The notes beneath the pieces are model-generated. The model worked only from the letters and a program-made list of their open reading frames with translations, was not told the origin of the DNA and did no database searches. From contig QGVC01000065.1 in NCBI GenBank assembly GCA_003242645.1, forward strand, positions 1 to 13,489: 13,489 nt of DNA. The letters are read 5' to 3'. Positions within the stretch are counted from its first letter, which is position 1, and the number at the start of each line of letters is the position of its first letter. This document shows, piece by piece, positions 1 to 7,641 of the stretch. Source of the stretch: Pseudomonadota bacterium (lineage in GTDB: Bacteria > Pseudomonadota > Alphaproteobacteria > Rhizobiales > Hyphomicrobiaceae). The position numbers and the translations under genes were made by a program.

Positions 1-303
1 GGGCTGTTTCGCTGCCACCAGCTTGGCCTTGATTTCATCGAGGATATCCTTGGCGTTCTCCATTGCCGTGTAGGCAATGTCGACCTGGGCAGCGCCAAGC
101 CCGAGAGCATCCTGAACCGTCGAAAGCGCCTTGTTGTCCGACCGCATCGTGGTCGCGATCGACCAATAAGCAGCGTTATCCGAAGCTGTCGCTACGCGAT
201 AGCCAGTCGAAATACGGTTCTGCGTCACCGCAAGGTTTTTGTTGGCTCGCGCAAGTGTTTGCAGAGCCGTCATCGCCGCGGTGTTGGTAAGAAGGCTGCT
301 CAT
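1..303 (-). CDS. Flagellin, N-terminal part (runs off left edge)
   Basis: This is the structural subunit of the flagellar filament, exported through the flagellar type III system and polymerised outside the cell. The 101 residues present begin MSSLLTNTAAMTALQTL and include ISTGYRVATASDNAAYWSIA and an ALGLGAAQVDIAYTAM stretch. These are the conserved N-terminal D0/D1 helices of rhizobial flagellins, which interact with TLR5 in other bacteria. The reading frame is open to base 1, so the centre and C-terminal D0 helix lie outside the window. The ATG at 301-303 is preceded by AAGGGA nine bases upstream. It lies downstream of fliP on the same strand, separated by 181 bases that contain a structured leader. 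Rhizobia usually carry several flagellin paralogues, so I do not assign flaA, flaB or another symbol. Confidence 0.95.
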   Translation of the reverse strand, partial: MSSLLTNTAAMTALQTLARANKNLAVTQNRISTGYRVATASDNAAYWSIATTMRSDNKALSTVQDALGLGAAQVDIAYTAMENAKDILDEIKAKLVAAKQP

Positions 304-372
304 CTGGAAATGTCCCTTCTGGTTGAACTTGGATCACATTCTTTTCAGGGACATACCGGATCGGCCGGTATG
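304..372 (-). promoter_or_regulatory. Flagellin mRNA leader with hairpin and anti-Shine-Dalgarno segment
   Basis: Read on the minus strand, the leader has a perfect 8-bp hairpin with a 5-base loop (arms 365-372 and 352-359, CATACCGG/CCGGTATG). The 3' end of this hairpin runs into ATGTCCCT (347-354). That octamer is the exact reverse complement of AGGGACAT (310-317), which contains the flagellin ribosome-binding site; the loop between them is 29 bases. Pairing would hide the Shine-Dalgarno sequence. In Caulobacter, flagellin translation is controlled by FlbT acting on the 5' leader, so regulation here is plausible. No binding protein can be read from this sequence, and the transcription start is unknown. 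Confidence 0.5.
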
Positions 373-484
373 GCAGGGCGGCATCATGCCTTTGAGGCGA
401 GCTTTACAATCGCAACTCAACCTGCCATCACGTGAAAGAATGCCACGCAGATCTTGCTTCGGGCTTAACGCGCTCGCGCAGGAT
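373..484. other. Intergenic region between fliP and flagellin
   Basis: These 112 bases carry no convincing gene. A flagellin promoter should lie here on the minus strand, but I find no confident sigma-28, sigma-70 or CtrA match. A short GGCAT/ATGCC palindrome sits at 380-390. The segment just after the fliP stop has no hairpin with a U tract, so read-through from the flagellar operon into flagellin is possible. Confidence 0.4.
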
Positions 485-1216
485 CTAAGAGAACGAGCGT
501 AACAGCCCACCGATGAGCAGGTTCCAGCCGTCAATCAGGATGAAAAAAAGAATCTTGAACGGGAGAGAGATGACCGTCGGCGGCAGCATCATCATGCCCA
601 TCGACATCGTGAGCGTCGCAACGATCATGTCGATCACAAGAAACGGCAGCACAATGAGAAAGCCGATCTCGAAGGCACGCCTTAACTCTGATATCATGAA
701 TGCCGGAATGAGAATTCGCAGCTCGATCTCCTCATCGGCCCCCCCGGGCTCCTTTCCTGCAAGCTCCTCGAAAAGCCTCAGATCCTTCTCTCGCACATTC
801 GCGCGCATAAACGCCCGGAACGGCGCAGTGATCCGTCTATAAGCCTCCTCCTCGTTGATCCGATTCTCAACGAGCGGTTTCAGACCGTCGTGCCATGCCT
901 GATCGAACGTCGGCCCCATGACGTAGAAGGTCATGAACAGCGCCAGGCTGACCAGGATCAGGTTGGCCGGCGTTGTTTGGAGGCCGAGCCCAGTACGCAG
1001 GAAAGACAGCGCGATCACGAACCGGGTGAAGCACGTGACCATGATGAGCAGCCCCGGTGCAACCGACAGCACTGTAATAACGGCCAGGAGCTGCAGTATT
1101 CGTCCCGTGGCCGTACCCTCACCGGGCGGGACCAGCTCTTCAAGTCGGGGTATCTGGGCCGCGGCTTGCTCCGACCCGAGCAATAGAAATAAGGCGGCAG
1201 CAAGAATTCTGATCAT
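485..1216 (-). CDS. fliP: Flagellar export gate protein FliP
   Basis: FliP forms, with FliQ and FliR, the core channel of the flagellar type III export gate inside the MS ring. The 243 residues match the usual family length. Residues 1-20 form a signal peptide ending EQAAA. Hydrophobic segments follow at about 40-60, 84-104, 183-203 and 217-239, with a periplasmic loop of about 80 residues between the second and third. Typical family stretches are TCFTRFVIALSFLR and PAFMISELRRAFEIGFLIVL. The ATG overlaps the fliL stop codon (ATGA), pointing to translational coupling. It is the last gene of the operon before flagellin. The assignment is secure. Confidence 0.97.
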   Translation of the reverse strand: MIRILAAALFLLLGSEQAAAQIPRLEELVPPGEGTATGRILQLLAVITVLSVAPGLLIMVTCFTRFVIALSFLRTGLGLQTTPANLILVSLALFMTFYVMGPTFDQAWHDGLKPLVENRINEEEAYRRITAPFRAFMRANVREKDLRLFEELAGKEPGGADEEIELRILIPAFMISELRRAFEIGFLIVLPFLVIDMIVATLTMSMGMMMLPPTVISLPFKILFFILIDGWNLLIGGLLRSFS

Positions 1217-1728
1217 TCGACAATAAAGCTATGGATCACGAGGTCGCGTACACGCCCATTGCTGCGCACCCGAGCTCTTTCGATTAGATCCTCTCGTAAG
1301 TGCTCGAACCCGGTAGGACCCTCAATATCCTCGGGAGAGATGGTCCGAAGAAAAGCGAGCAGATCTTCTCCGATCTTTGCGGCCAGTAGATCGTCTCCGG
1401 TCGACGGTTCCCCGGCGAGCACTATGGAGGACTCGAGCCGCACCCAAACCCGCTTCGATCCGGCAAGATCGGTGATCACTGGCGGCACGCTGCGGATTTC
1501 AGCTGTATCAAGAAAGACTGATTTTAAGCTTTCAATAGGAAATTCGGCAGTTTGGTCCGGCTGCTTAAGAGATTTTTCCACGAGCGCGTGAACCTGCAGA
1601 CCGAAAATGCCACCGGCAGCCGCGGCAGCGAGCGTCAGCATAAGAAGAACAAGAGTTGTATGGAGTCGCGATAGCCCCCGCGGGTAATCACCAGATGGCC
1701 GACCAGGCTGCCGCACCGAAGTTGCCAT
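1213..1728 (-). CDS. fliL: Flagellar basal-body-associated protein FliL
   Basis: FliL is a single-pass inner-membrane protein that surrounds the stator units and supports motor torque. The 171-residue protein has a short cytoplasmic N-terminus, one membrane segment at about 23-46 and a periplasmic domain. It ends with RVRDLVIHSFIVE, the usual FliL C-terminal strand. The position between flgH and fliP is where rhizobial operons carry fliL. Sequence conservation in this family is low, so the call rests on topology, tail motif and context together. The start is 20 bases after flgH; the only upstream purine run is GGGGGGA about 11 bases from the ATG, a weak ribosome-binding site. Confidence 0.9.
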   Translation of the reverse strand: MATSVRQPGRPSGDYPRGLSRLHTTLVLLMLTLAAAAAGGIFGLQVHALVEKSLKQPDQTAEFPIESLKSVFLDTAEIRSVPPVITDLAGSKRVWVRLESSIVLAGEPSTGDDLLAAKIGEDLLAFLRTISPEDIEGPTGFEHLREDLIERARVRSNGRVRDLVIHSFIVE

Positions 1729-1748
1729 TTCGATCGCGTCCCCCCGGC

Positions 1749-2465
1749 TTAGAATGGCAGGACGATATCGAGCAGCTGATGGCCCCAGCCTGGCTGCTGC
1801 ACCTCCATGATCCTGCCTCGACCACCATAAGAGATGCGAGCTTCGGCGATCTTGTCATATGAAATCGTATTGTCCGGCTCGATGTCGCGAGGGCGCACGA
1901 CGCCGGCCACCGTTAACACGCGCACCTCGTAATTGACCCGCACTTCCTGGCTGCCGCTGATCACGAGGTTGCCGTTTGGCAGCACCGCAGAAACCACTGC
2001 CGCCACGCGCAGCTGAATCGTTTCGGATCGCCTGATTGCTCCCTCGCCGCGAGTTTTTGTCTTTGAGCTCATTTCGGCATCGAGCTCACCCTCCCACTTG
2101 GACGGTCCACCGCCTCTCCCGGCGCCAAAGCTAGCCAGCAGACCAAGGGATCGATCGGAATCGCGTGTGCGATTGGATTTGTTGTCCAGTTTTGCTTCAT
2201 CTTTAATGGCAATCTTTACCGTAAGCACATCACCGATGTTTCTGGCCCGCGGGTCACGAAACAAATCTGCGCTCCTGTCCTCCCACAGTGAGTTATCGCG
2301 GCGGTAACGCGGCAGAGGTGGTGGCTCGTCGAGCACCGGAACCATATTTGGCCGCAATCCGGTCCCTACGGGGGTCAGATGCGGCTCCCGGCCGATGTCT
2401 TCGTGATCGACAGAGCAACCGGCGAGTGCCACCATTCCCAGCAAAACCAGCCGGAACAACTTCAT
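1749..2465 (-). CDS. flgH: Flagellar L-ring lipoprotein FlgH
   Basis: FlgH builds the outer-membrane L-ring, the bushing around the distal rod. The 238-residue protein starts with a lipoprotein signal peptide whose lipobox LAGC places the acylated cysteine at residue 17. Conserved family stretches are SLWEDRSADLFRDPRARNIG (59-78), PNGNLVISGSQEVRVNYEVR and, at the C-terminus, YGGRGRIMEVQQPGWG followed by DIVLPF. Between the first two blocks is a glycine-rich segment near residue 115. The ATG overlaps the motE stop codon (ATGA). Length and motifs are normal for the family. Confidence 0.97.
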   Translation of the reverse strand: MKLFRLVLLGMVALAGCSVDHEDIGREPHLTPVGTGLRPNMVPVLDEPPPLPRYRRDNSLWEDRSADLFRDPRARNIGDVLTVKIAIKDEAKLDNKSNRTRDSDRSLGLLASFGAGRGGGPSKWEGELDAEMSSKTKTRGEGAIRRSETIQLRVAAVVSAVLPNGNLVISGSQEVRVNYEVRVLTVAGVVRPRDIEPDNTISYDKIAEARISYGGRGRIMEVQQPGWGHQLLDIVLPF

Positions 2466-3274
2466 GACCTGCCCCCGCCCGCGGCGGGCGCAGGCTCTTC
2501 CTCGGATGGAACCCTTGCCGCACCGGCGATGGTCATCGTGAGACGCGCAGCCGGACCCGGTGGCATTTCGTTAAGGATTGCGCTGGCATTACGCGGTTCG
2601 AGCTTCGTAAGAACAGCCGCTGCGGTTTCTTCATCCATAGCCGCGAGCTGAGAGGCCGCCGCGTCCGGCCGCATGCGGGAGAAAATGCGCACGAGCGATT
2701 CCTGCGCCTTTTCAACAAAGGCATCGCGGCGCGCCAGCCACTCCCGATATTCGGCCGTTCGTTTTTCCAGGATTTCGATCCGGCGCTGCAGCTCGGCGTC
2801 CAATTCTCTCAATTGGCGGAGCTGCCAAGCAAAACGCGCATCGGCCGCCGCATCGGCAATATTAGCGCAATAGCTCTCTGCCAGACTACCTTTCGGAGGC
2901 GCCTCCTTCTGTGGCGCTTCGGGTTTCGGATTTGCGCTAATCTCCGACCGCTGTATCTCAGACCTGGAAGACTGCCCGTCAGCCGATTCTCTGATAGTCT
3001 GCTGGCTAGCTGTTCCCGTGGTTGTGCTGCCGGTGACCACTTTCCTTGTTGGAATGGGAGGAATCACTCCGGTCCTTCCCGCTTTCCTCATAGGATTGAT
3101 CACAACCGGAAACCAGCCGCCTTCGAGACCCGAGCGAGGTTGCTCGGCAGGAGCAGCACTGGCCTGCGTAATCACCGGTTGCCAGCCTTGTTGCGCGCGC
3201 GCTGGTCCAATCAGAGCCCACAAAGCCAAGGCGAGTAAAAAAACGCGGTGCATGCCCATGCGCACGACTTTCAT
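2462..3274 (-). CDS. motE: Motility chaperone MotE (MotC-specific)
   Basis: In Sinorhizobium, MotE is a periplasmic chaperone that stabilises the motor protein MotC. The 270-residue protein has a signal peptide ending GPARA (about residue 27), then a long linker rich in Pro, Ser, Thr and charged residues (about 30-130). A conserved core starts at ESYCANIADAAADARFAWQ (133-151, with Cys136) and continues through a coiled coil (about 150-200). It ends in an MgtE-N-like helical segment with MDEETAAAVLTKLEPRNASA (213-232). The start is coupled to flgI through TAATG. The linker looks long for MotE. The position between flgI and flgH agrees with rhizobial operons. It could be annotated elsewhere only as a hypothetical or MgtE-domain protein. 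Confidence 0.87.
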   Translation of the reverse strand: MKVVRMGMHRVFLLALALWALIGPARAQQGWQPVITQASAAPAEQPRSGLEGGWFPVVINPMRKAGRTGVIPPIPTRKVVTGSTTTGTASQQTIRESADGQSSRSEIQRSEISANPKPEAPQKEAPPKGSLAESYCANIADAAADARFAWQLRQLRELDAELQRRIEILEKRTAEYREWLARRDAFVEKAQESLVRIFSRMRPDAAASQLAAMDEETAAAVLTKLEPRNASAILNEMPPGPAARLTMTIAGAARVPSEEEPAPAAGGGRS

Positions 3275-4374
3275 TACTGCACCACAAGCTCGGCCTGCAG
3301 GGCACCGGCAGTCTTGATGGCTTGCAAAATTGCAATGATGCCAGCCGGCTTCGCGCCAATCTTGTTCAGCCCACTTACGAGCGCCTGCAAATTGGTGCCG
3401 CCGACAATGGCCATGTGGCCGCCTTCCTGTTCGGCTGTCACCATGCTCTCAGGAGTGACGACGGTCCTGCCTTCCGAAAATGGAAGCGGCTGCGAGACTC
3501 GTTCGGTTTCGCTCACCCGCACGGTTAAATTTCCGTGGGCCACGGCGACGGTTGAAATCTGGACATCGCGTCCAATCACGATCGTGCCAGTGCGCTCGTC
3601 GATAACGACGCGGGCTGGGGCGTCAGTTTCAGTCAGCAGCTCACCGATTTCGGCAATAAATCGTGCCGCGCTGACGTTGTGCGGCTTCATGAGCTTCACT
3701 GTGCGCAAATCCTCCTCGCGTGCCGTCCGCAGGCCGTATTTCTGGCGGGTATAATTGTTGATCGTATCGGCAATGCGCACCGCCGTATTGAAATCCGGGC
3801 TGTGCAGCTCCAGCACAATCAACCCCGACTCGACGAAGTGCCCGGGGGCTTCACGCTCCACCAGCGCTCCATTAGGAATGCGTCCCACCGTTGGCACGCC
3901 CTGTGTCAGTGTCTCGGCCCTGCCTGCTGCCGCGAATCCGGTGACTGCGATCGGACCTTGGGCAACAGCGTAGATTTGATCATCGGGGCCGCGCAAAGGC
4001 GTCAGAACGAGCGAGCCACCGGCAAGAGAGGTCGCGTCCCCGAGGGAGGAAACCGTAACATCGATCCGCGATCCCTTGCCGGCAAAGGGCGGCAACTCCG
4101 CAGTAACCATGACCGCCGCCACGTTCCGCGTCCGCGCGCGAGTGCTGCGAATGTTGACCCCCATGCGGTCGAGCATCGCCTGAAGTGATTGCTCGGTGAA
4201 CGGTGAATTACGCAGGCTGTCGCCCGTGCCGTTCAACCCAATGACCAGGCCATAACCAACAAGCTGATTAGAGCGGACGCCCTGAACGGAAACGATATCC
4301 TTGATCCGGCTCATTGCTTCCGCTGGCGCCCAGAGGAGGCAAAATGTGATTGTCGCAAATATCAGGCGCTTCAC
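3274..4374 (-). CDS. flgI: Flagellar P-ring protein FlgI
   Basis: FlgI assembles into the periplasmic P-ring, which anchors the rod bushing in the peptidoglycan layer. The 366-residue protein has a signal peptide of 20 residues (cleavage after PAEA). The mature protein starts with the hallmark block SRIKDIVSVQGVRSNQLVGY, followed by GLVIGLNGTGDS. Conserved later segments are VMVTAELPPFAGKGSRIDVT and ARVVIDERTGTIVIG, and the tail GGTNLQALVSGLNKIGAKP is typical. The start codon is GTG (4372-4374), overlapping the flgA stop as GTGA. The gene ends at the motE start (TAATG). The assignment is secure. Confidence 0.98.
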   Translation of the reverse strand: MKRLIFATITFCLLWAPAEAMSRIKDIVSVQGVRSNQLVGYGLVIGLNGTGDSLRNSPFTEQSLQAMLDRMGVNIRSTRARTRNVAAVMVTAELPPFAGKGSRIDVTVSSLGDATSLAGGSLVLTPLRGPDDQIYAVAQGPIAVTGFAAAGRAETLTQGVPTVGRIPNGALVEREAPGHFVESGLIVLELHSPDFNTAVRIADTINNYTRQKYGLRTAREEDLRTVKLMKPHNVSAARFIAEIGELLTETDAPARVVIDERTGTIVIGRDVQISTVAVAHGNLTVRVSETERVSQPLPFSEGRTVVTPESMVTAEQEGGHMAIVGGTNLQALVSGLNKIGAKPAGIIAILQAIKTAGALQAELVVQ

Positions 4375-4850
4375 GAGCCCCCCACCCTGATGGTGCCGTC
4401 AGATTCCACGACGCCCTTCACGATAGCGCCGCTGTCGACGTTTCGGACCCTTATCACATCGCCTTCGCTGCCAGATTCGAGCGCCACCGCGTACCCAGTA
4501 ATGGTCAAAGCGCCATCGCGGTAAACGATTTGTACCGTACGTCCCTGCACAACGAGATAAGGATCTCGCAATGCATTGACTGGTATCGGCTGCCCCGGCA
4601 GCAGCGTCCGCCTCGCGACCTTGCCGACGATGTCCTCGCGGCTCTTGTAAACAGCACTATGAGAGAGCGCACGCGCATTGAAACGCTGATCCGTGAGATG
4701 ATCGGAACGGATCAGCTCTCCCGGATACAAAGTTATTTTTGGCACCGGTAGCTGAAGGGTTGCTGCAGCGGCCGGGTTGATGGCGGTGACTAGGGCGAAA
4801 ACCGCCAACGCCGCGATGCGAGGTCCCGATGCGATCCAGCCAGATTTCAT
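4371..4850 (-). CDS. flgA: P-ring assembly chaperone FlgA
   Basis: FlgA is a periplasmic chaperone that helps FlgI assemble into the P-ring. The 159-residue protein has a Sec signal peptide ending near residue 30 (INPAAAA). A SAF-type domain follows, with VPKITLYPGELIRSDHL and GKVARRTLLPGQPIPVNAL, and then the C-terminal beta domain ending VVESDGTIRVGGS. It is short compared with enterobacterial FlgA but, as I recall, normal for rhizobial homologues. An AGGAGG ribosome-binding site lies seven bases before the ATG, in the 15-base gap after flgG. It sits directly upstream of its client flgI and overlaps it by four bases. Confidence 0.93.
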   Translation of the reverse strand: MKSGWIASGPRIAALAVFALVTAINPAAAATLQLPVPKITLYPGELIRSDHLTDQRFNARALSHSAVYKSREDIVGKVARRTLLPGQPIPVNALRDPYLVVQGRTVQIVYRDGALTITGYAVALESGSEGDVIRVRNVDSGAIVKGVVESDGTIRVGGS

Positions 4851-4865
4851 GGGATCGCCTCCTCG

Positions 4866-5654
4866 TCACCGAATACCTTTCGTGATGGTCGCGAACATGT
4901 CGTCGGCGGCTTGAATCACCTTGGAATTCATTTCATAGGCGCGCTGCGCCGAAATGAGCTCCGTTATTTCTTTCACTGGATCGACATTCGAGTTTTCGAG
5001 ATATCCCTGCTCTATCCGAGCGAAGCCGTCCTCACCCGGCACGCCGACGACAGGGGCTCCGGAAGCTTCGGTCTCGCGATAGAGATTCCCGCCAACTGGC
5101 TCGAGCCCCGCCTCATTGGCGAAATTAGCGAGAGTCAGCTGACCAAGAAGCTGCAATTCGGGCTCGTTCTCGATACGGACGAAAACTTCTCCGCTTTCGT
5201 TGACGATAATGTCGGTCGCCTCCTCTGGAATTGTAATTGCGGGCTGGACGACATAGCCGTCGATGGTGACAATCTGCCCATCGGCGCTTTTGTTGAACGC
5301 GCCTGCCCTCGTATAAAACAGCTCCCCATCGGCATTGGCGACTTGGAACCAACCCCGGCCGTTAAGGGCCAGGTCCAATTTGTTCGATGTGTTCGTCAGC
5401 GAGCCCTGCATATGCAGCTTGCGGATGGCGGCCGTGCGCACACCCAAGCCAATCTGAGCGCCTTCCGGAATTGGATTTTCGCCACCCCTGTTCGGCGCCC
5501 CCGCGGCGCGTTCGGCCTGGTAAAGCAAATCCGTGAATTCCGCCCTTGCTCGCTTGAAAGCGGTTGTATTGATGTTTGCGATATTATTGGCAATAACCTC
5601 GAGATTGAGTTGCTGCGCTGTCATGCCCGTGGCAGCAATAGCGAGCGCCCTCAT
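4866..5654 (-). CDS. flgG: Flagellar distal rod protein FlgG
   Basis: FlgG forms the distal part of the flagellar rod that crosses the P and L rings. The 262-residue protein begins [20 protein letters not shown] and carries the rod/hook N-terminal motif [20 protein letters not shown]. It ends in the conserved helix with [20 protein letters not shown]. Two in-frame ATGs are available, at 5660 and 5654. I chose 5654 because AAGGAGG then sits nine bases upstream instead of three, and because family members start M-x-x-L-x-I-A-A-T-G-M. The other start adds only Met-Gly. The stop lies 15 bases before flgA. Confidence 0.96.
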   Translation of the reverse strand: MRALAIAATGMTAQQLNLEVIANNIANINTTAFKRARAEFTDLLYQAERAAGAPNRGGENPIPEGAQIGLGVRTAAIRKLHMQGSLTNTSNKLDLALNGRGWFQVANADGELFYTRAGAFNKSADGQIVTIDGYVVQPAITIPEEATDIIVNESGEVFVRIENEPELQLLGQLTLANFANEAGLEPVGGNLYRETEASGAPVVGVPGEDGFARIEQGYLENSNVDPVKEITELISAQRAYEMNSKVIQAADDMFATITKGIR

Positions 5655-5656
5655 GC

Positions 5657-5671
5657 CCATCCGCCTCCTTA
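5657..5671 (-). promoter_or_regulatory. Ribosome-binding site deciding the flgG start
   Basis: Just after the fliE stop codon, the minus strand reads TAAGGAGGCGGATGGGCATG. The AAGGAGG match to the 16S rRNA tail is strong. Its spacing is three bases to the first ATG and nine to the second, which favours the second as the true flgG start. Confidence 0.6.
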
Positions 5672-6001
5672 AATTGCCATGCGGCTGAGCTCGAGATACG
5701 CGGCAACGACTTTGTCTCGAATGGCGATGGCCGCTTGCAACGCTTGCTCCGCCGCGAGGACGGATTCGACGACCTCCTGAACAGACGCCTGCCCTCTAAC
5801 ACCCATGATGGAAGTGGCCTCGGCCGTACGCAGAACGTCAGCGGTGTCCGTGATCATTCTGCCCAAGACGGCACCGAAATCGGCCGAGGCAGGGCCGGCA
5901 GCAGGGGTCCGGGCGGCATTTCGGACTCCGTGGGAGGGTGCCATAGGGAGCACCCCGGGGCTGCTGCCGAAACCTGTCGTCGGGGAAAGCGGATCAATCA
6001 T
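5669..6001 (-). CDS. fliE: Flagellar rod-MS-ring junction protein FliE
   Basis: FliE connects the MS ring to the proximal rod and is among the first substrates of flagellar export. The 110-residue protein has a variable N-terminus with many Pro, Ala and Gly residues (about 1-40). The conserved helical C-terminal half follows, including [20 protein letters not shown] and ending [17 protein letters not shown]. Length and tail are typical. The ATG overlaps the flgC stop codon (ATGA). The position between flgC and flgG agrees with the rhizobial order. Confidence 0.95.
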   Translation of the reverse strand: MIDPLSPTTGFGSSPGVLPMAPSHGVRNAARTPAAGPASADFGAVLGRMITDTADVLRTAEATSIMGVRGQASVQEVVESVLAAEQALQAAIAIRDKVVAAYLELSRMAI

Positions 6002-6420
6002 GACGGATTCCTCAGCAGATCAATTGTCATCGCGATCATCTCGCGCGCCTGTTTGATGACCTGCAGGTTGGCCTCGTAAGAGCGGTTGGCTTCGCGCATG
6101 TCCGCCATTTCTACGAGGATGTTGACGTTCGGCAGCTTGACGAAGCCATTCTCATCGGCGGCCGGATGGCCCGGAGCGTGCTCAATTCGGTAAGGCGCCC
6201 GGTCGCGCTCGATGCTCTCCACACGCACGAGATTAGCGCCAGTGACCCGGTCCACCTCTGTCTCGAAGCTGATCGTCTTTCGCGTGTAGGGATCGGCCCC
6301 AGGCGTCCGGCCGGTGGACTGCGCATTCGCCAAGTTCTCCGCCACCACGCGCATGCGCTTCGACTGCACTTCCAGTCCAGAGGCGGCGATTTTCAGCGAA
6401 ACTTGCAGCGGATCGATCAT
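5998..6420 (-). CDS. flgC: Flagellar proximal rod protein FlgC
   Basis: FlgC is a proximal rod subunit. The 140-residue protein has the N-terminal rod signature [20 protein letters not shown] followed by LANAQSTG, a middle part with [11 protein letters not shown], and the C-terminal helix with [20 protein letters not shown]. These are standard FlgC features and the length is normal. The ribosome-binding site GGGAGGGG lies shortly before the ATG in the 13-base gap after flgB. Its stop codon overlaps the fliE start. Confidence 0.97.
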   Translation of the reverse strand: MIDPLQVSLKIAASGLEVQSKRMRVVAENLANAQSTGRTPGADPYTRKTISFETEVDRVTGANLVRVESIERDRAPYRIEHAPGHPAADENGFVKLPNVNILVEMADMREANRSYEANLQVIKQAREMIAMTIDLLRNPS

Positions 6421-6433
6421 CCGGCCCCTCCCG

Positions 6434-6814
6434 CTAGCCCTTGGCGCTCATCAGCAGCATGCGGTGGAAGGCCCTCGTAATGCCGGCGTTGAGAGCGAAC
6501 GAGCGGTTCACCTCGCCGGCCTTCATCAGCTCCTGCTCGAGCACGACGGTGTTGCCGGAGTGAACGATGTCCCACGCCTCCTCGTCCCGTATGTCCGCCA
6601 CTGGAATTCCGGTCTCCGGCGCCCTCATGTGGCCCGGCTGGGTCACGGCCAGCTCAAGCGGCATGCGGCTCAAGACCGTCTCGAAAGGTTCGACATCGAT
6701 GGCCTTGAAGCCCGGCGTATTGGCATTGGCGATATTGCCCGCCACAGCCGTTTGGCGGACCGACAGCCACTTGTTGTGCCGTGATACGAGGTCGAAGAGA
6801 TGCACGGGCTCCAT
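6434..6814 (-). CDS. flgB: Flagellar proximal rod protein FlgB, first gene of the operon
   Basis: FlgB is a proximal rod subunit next to FliE. The 126-residue protein carries [20 protein letters not shown], the rod-family N-terminal motif. It ends with a helical segment, [20 protein letters not shown], that is typical of the C-terminus. GGAGGAG lies seven bases before the ATG. It is the first gene in the run of ten flagellar genes. The next gene upstream, msrA, is on the same strand but 180 bases away, so the operon promoter probably lies in that gap. Confidence 0.96.
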   Translation of the reverse strand: MEPVHLFDLVSRHNKWLSVRQTAVAGNIANANTPGFKAIDVEPFETVLSRMPLELAVTQPGHMRAPETGIPVADIRDEEAWDIVHSGNTVVLEQELMKAGEVNRSFALNAGITRAFHRMLLMSAKG

Positions 6815-6994
6815 CAGCGGCTCCTCCGCAGCGCGCTTTCGGTCGCCCTTCTTCCTAATGGGCTAGTCTTGTCCGAGCCTTGCCCGGCGATCTTCCCTCG
6901 CGCGGGAAGGCGCGCAGCTCGCCATCGCTCCGAGCCTCGTGCCCGGATTAACGACAAATGCTGAACTGATCAGATTAGGAGCGAACCGAATTGA
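6815..6994 (-). promoter_or_regulatory. Region upstream of the flgB operon
   Basis: This 180-base gap between msrA and flgB should contain the promoter of the flagellar operon, but no confident promoter can be read. Structures seen are a direct repeat (TCCGAGCCT-TGCCCGG at 6872-6887 and TCCGAGCCTCGTGCCCGG at 6929-6946) and, between its copies, an inverted repeat CTTCCC/GGGAAG (6892-6897 and 6904-6909). A further inverted repeat AACTGATCA/TGATCAGTT (6964-6972 and 6992-7000) spans the msrA stop. Neither inverted repeat is followed by a T tract on the minus strand, so a classical intrinsic terminator is not supported. Confidence 0.4.
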
Positions 6995-7639
6995 TCAGTT
7001 GGTCTTCGGCTTGCCCCAAAGCGCTTCCAGCCGCGCATCGCGGCCGCAGCCGATGCGATAGACCATGTAACGGAGAGGATTCCGCAGGTGGAAATCCTGA
7101 TGGTAATCCTCGGCGGGAGTGAACGTCGAAGCTGGCGCAATCTCGACAACAATTGGCTGTTTGAAGCGCCCGCTCGCCTCCAGCGCCGCCTTCGAGGCCT
7201 CAGCCAGCCGCTTCTGCTCCTCGTTGTGATAGAAGATGACCGGCCTGTACTGGCTCCCGCGATCACAGAACTGGCCGCCCGAATCGAGCGGGTCCACATT
7301 CCGCCAGTAGACTTCGAGCAGTTGCTCGTAGGTCACCCGTTCCGGATCGTACTTGAGTTGCAGAACCTCCGCGTGACCCGTTGTGCCAGACGATACTTGC
7401 TCGTAGGTCGGATTTGGCGTGGTGCCGCCCATGTATCCTGAGATTGTCTCAACCACGCCCTCGACCTTGTCGAAGTCTGCCTCCGTGCACCAGAAGCAGC
7501 CGCTGCCGAACGTGGCGACCTCCAGCCGCTGCTCACCTTCCTGCTGCGGCGGAGCGGTTTGCGCCAATGCGACAACAGAAACGACGATCGCGCCGATCGC
7601 CGCGGTCAAGAGCCGAATCGAATTCCCAAAAAGTTTCAC
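6995..7639 (-). CDS. msrA: Exported peptide-methionine (S)-S-oxide reductase MsrA
   Basis: MsrA reduces methionine-S-sulfoxide, free or in proteins, back to methionine. The 214-residue protein has the catalytic motif GCFWCTEADF with nucleophilic Cys48. Conserved stretches are SGYMGGTTPNPTYEQVSSG, TGHAEVLQLKYD and DRGSQYRPVIFY. Residues 1-26 look like a Sec signal peptide (hydrophobic stretch about 10-26, ending VALA), so it probably acts in the periplasm. The start codon is GTG, two bases after the msrB stop, which suggests coupled translation. Thus both stereoisomers of methionine sulfoxide would be handled by one unit. A start inside the mature part would make it cytosolic, but the coupled GTG favours the long form. 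Confidence 0.96.
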   Translation of the reverse strand: MKLFGNSIRLLTAAIGAIVVSVVALAQTAPPQQEGEQRLEVATFGSGCFWCTEADFDKVEGVVETISGYMGGTTPNPTYEQVSSGTTGHAEVLQLKYDPERVTYEQLLEVYWRNVDPLDSGGQFCDRGSQYRPVIFYHNEEQKRLAEASKAALEASGRFKQPIVVEIAPASTFTPAEDYHQDFHLRNPLRYMVYRIGCGRDARLEALWGKPKTN

Positions 7640-7641
7640 GT

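Noticed and set aside
412..427. A sigma-54-like promoter for flagellin on the minus strand (TGGCAG-N6-TTGC).
   Set aside because: The GG to GC spacing is 11 bases instead of the strict 10, and the C after TGGCA is missing, so the match is not good enough.
63..502. Two plus-strand frames across the flagellin start and leader.
   Set aside because: They are antisense to flagellin coding sequence and show no protein-like features.
4911..5672. A 253-codon plus-strand frame opposite flgG.
   Set aside because: It is fully antisense to a conserved rod gene and the translation shows no family motif.
6892..6909. The CTTCCC/GGGAAG palindrome as an msrA terminator.
   Set aside because: The stem is only 6 bp and no T run follows on the minus strand.
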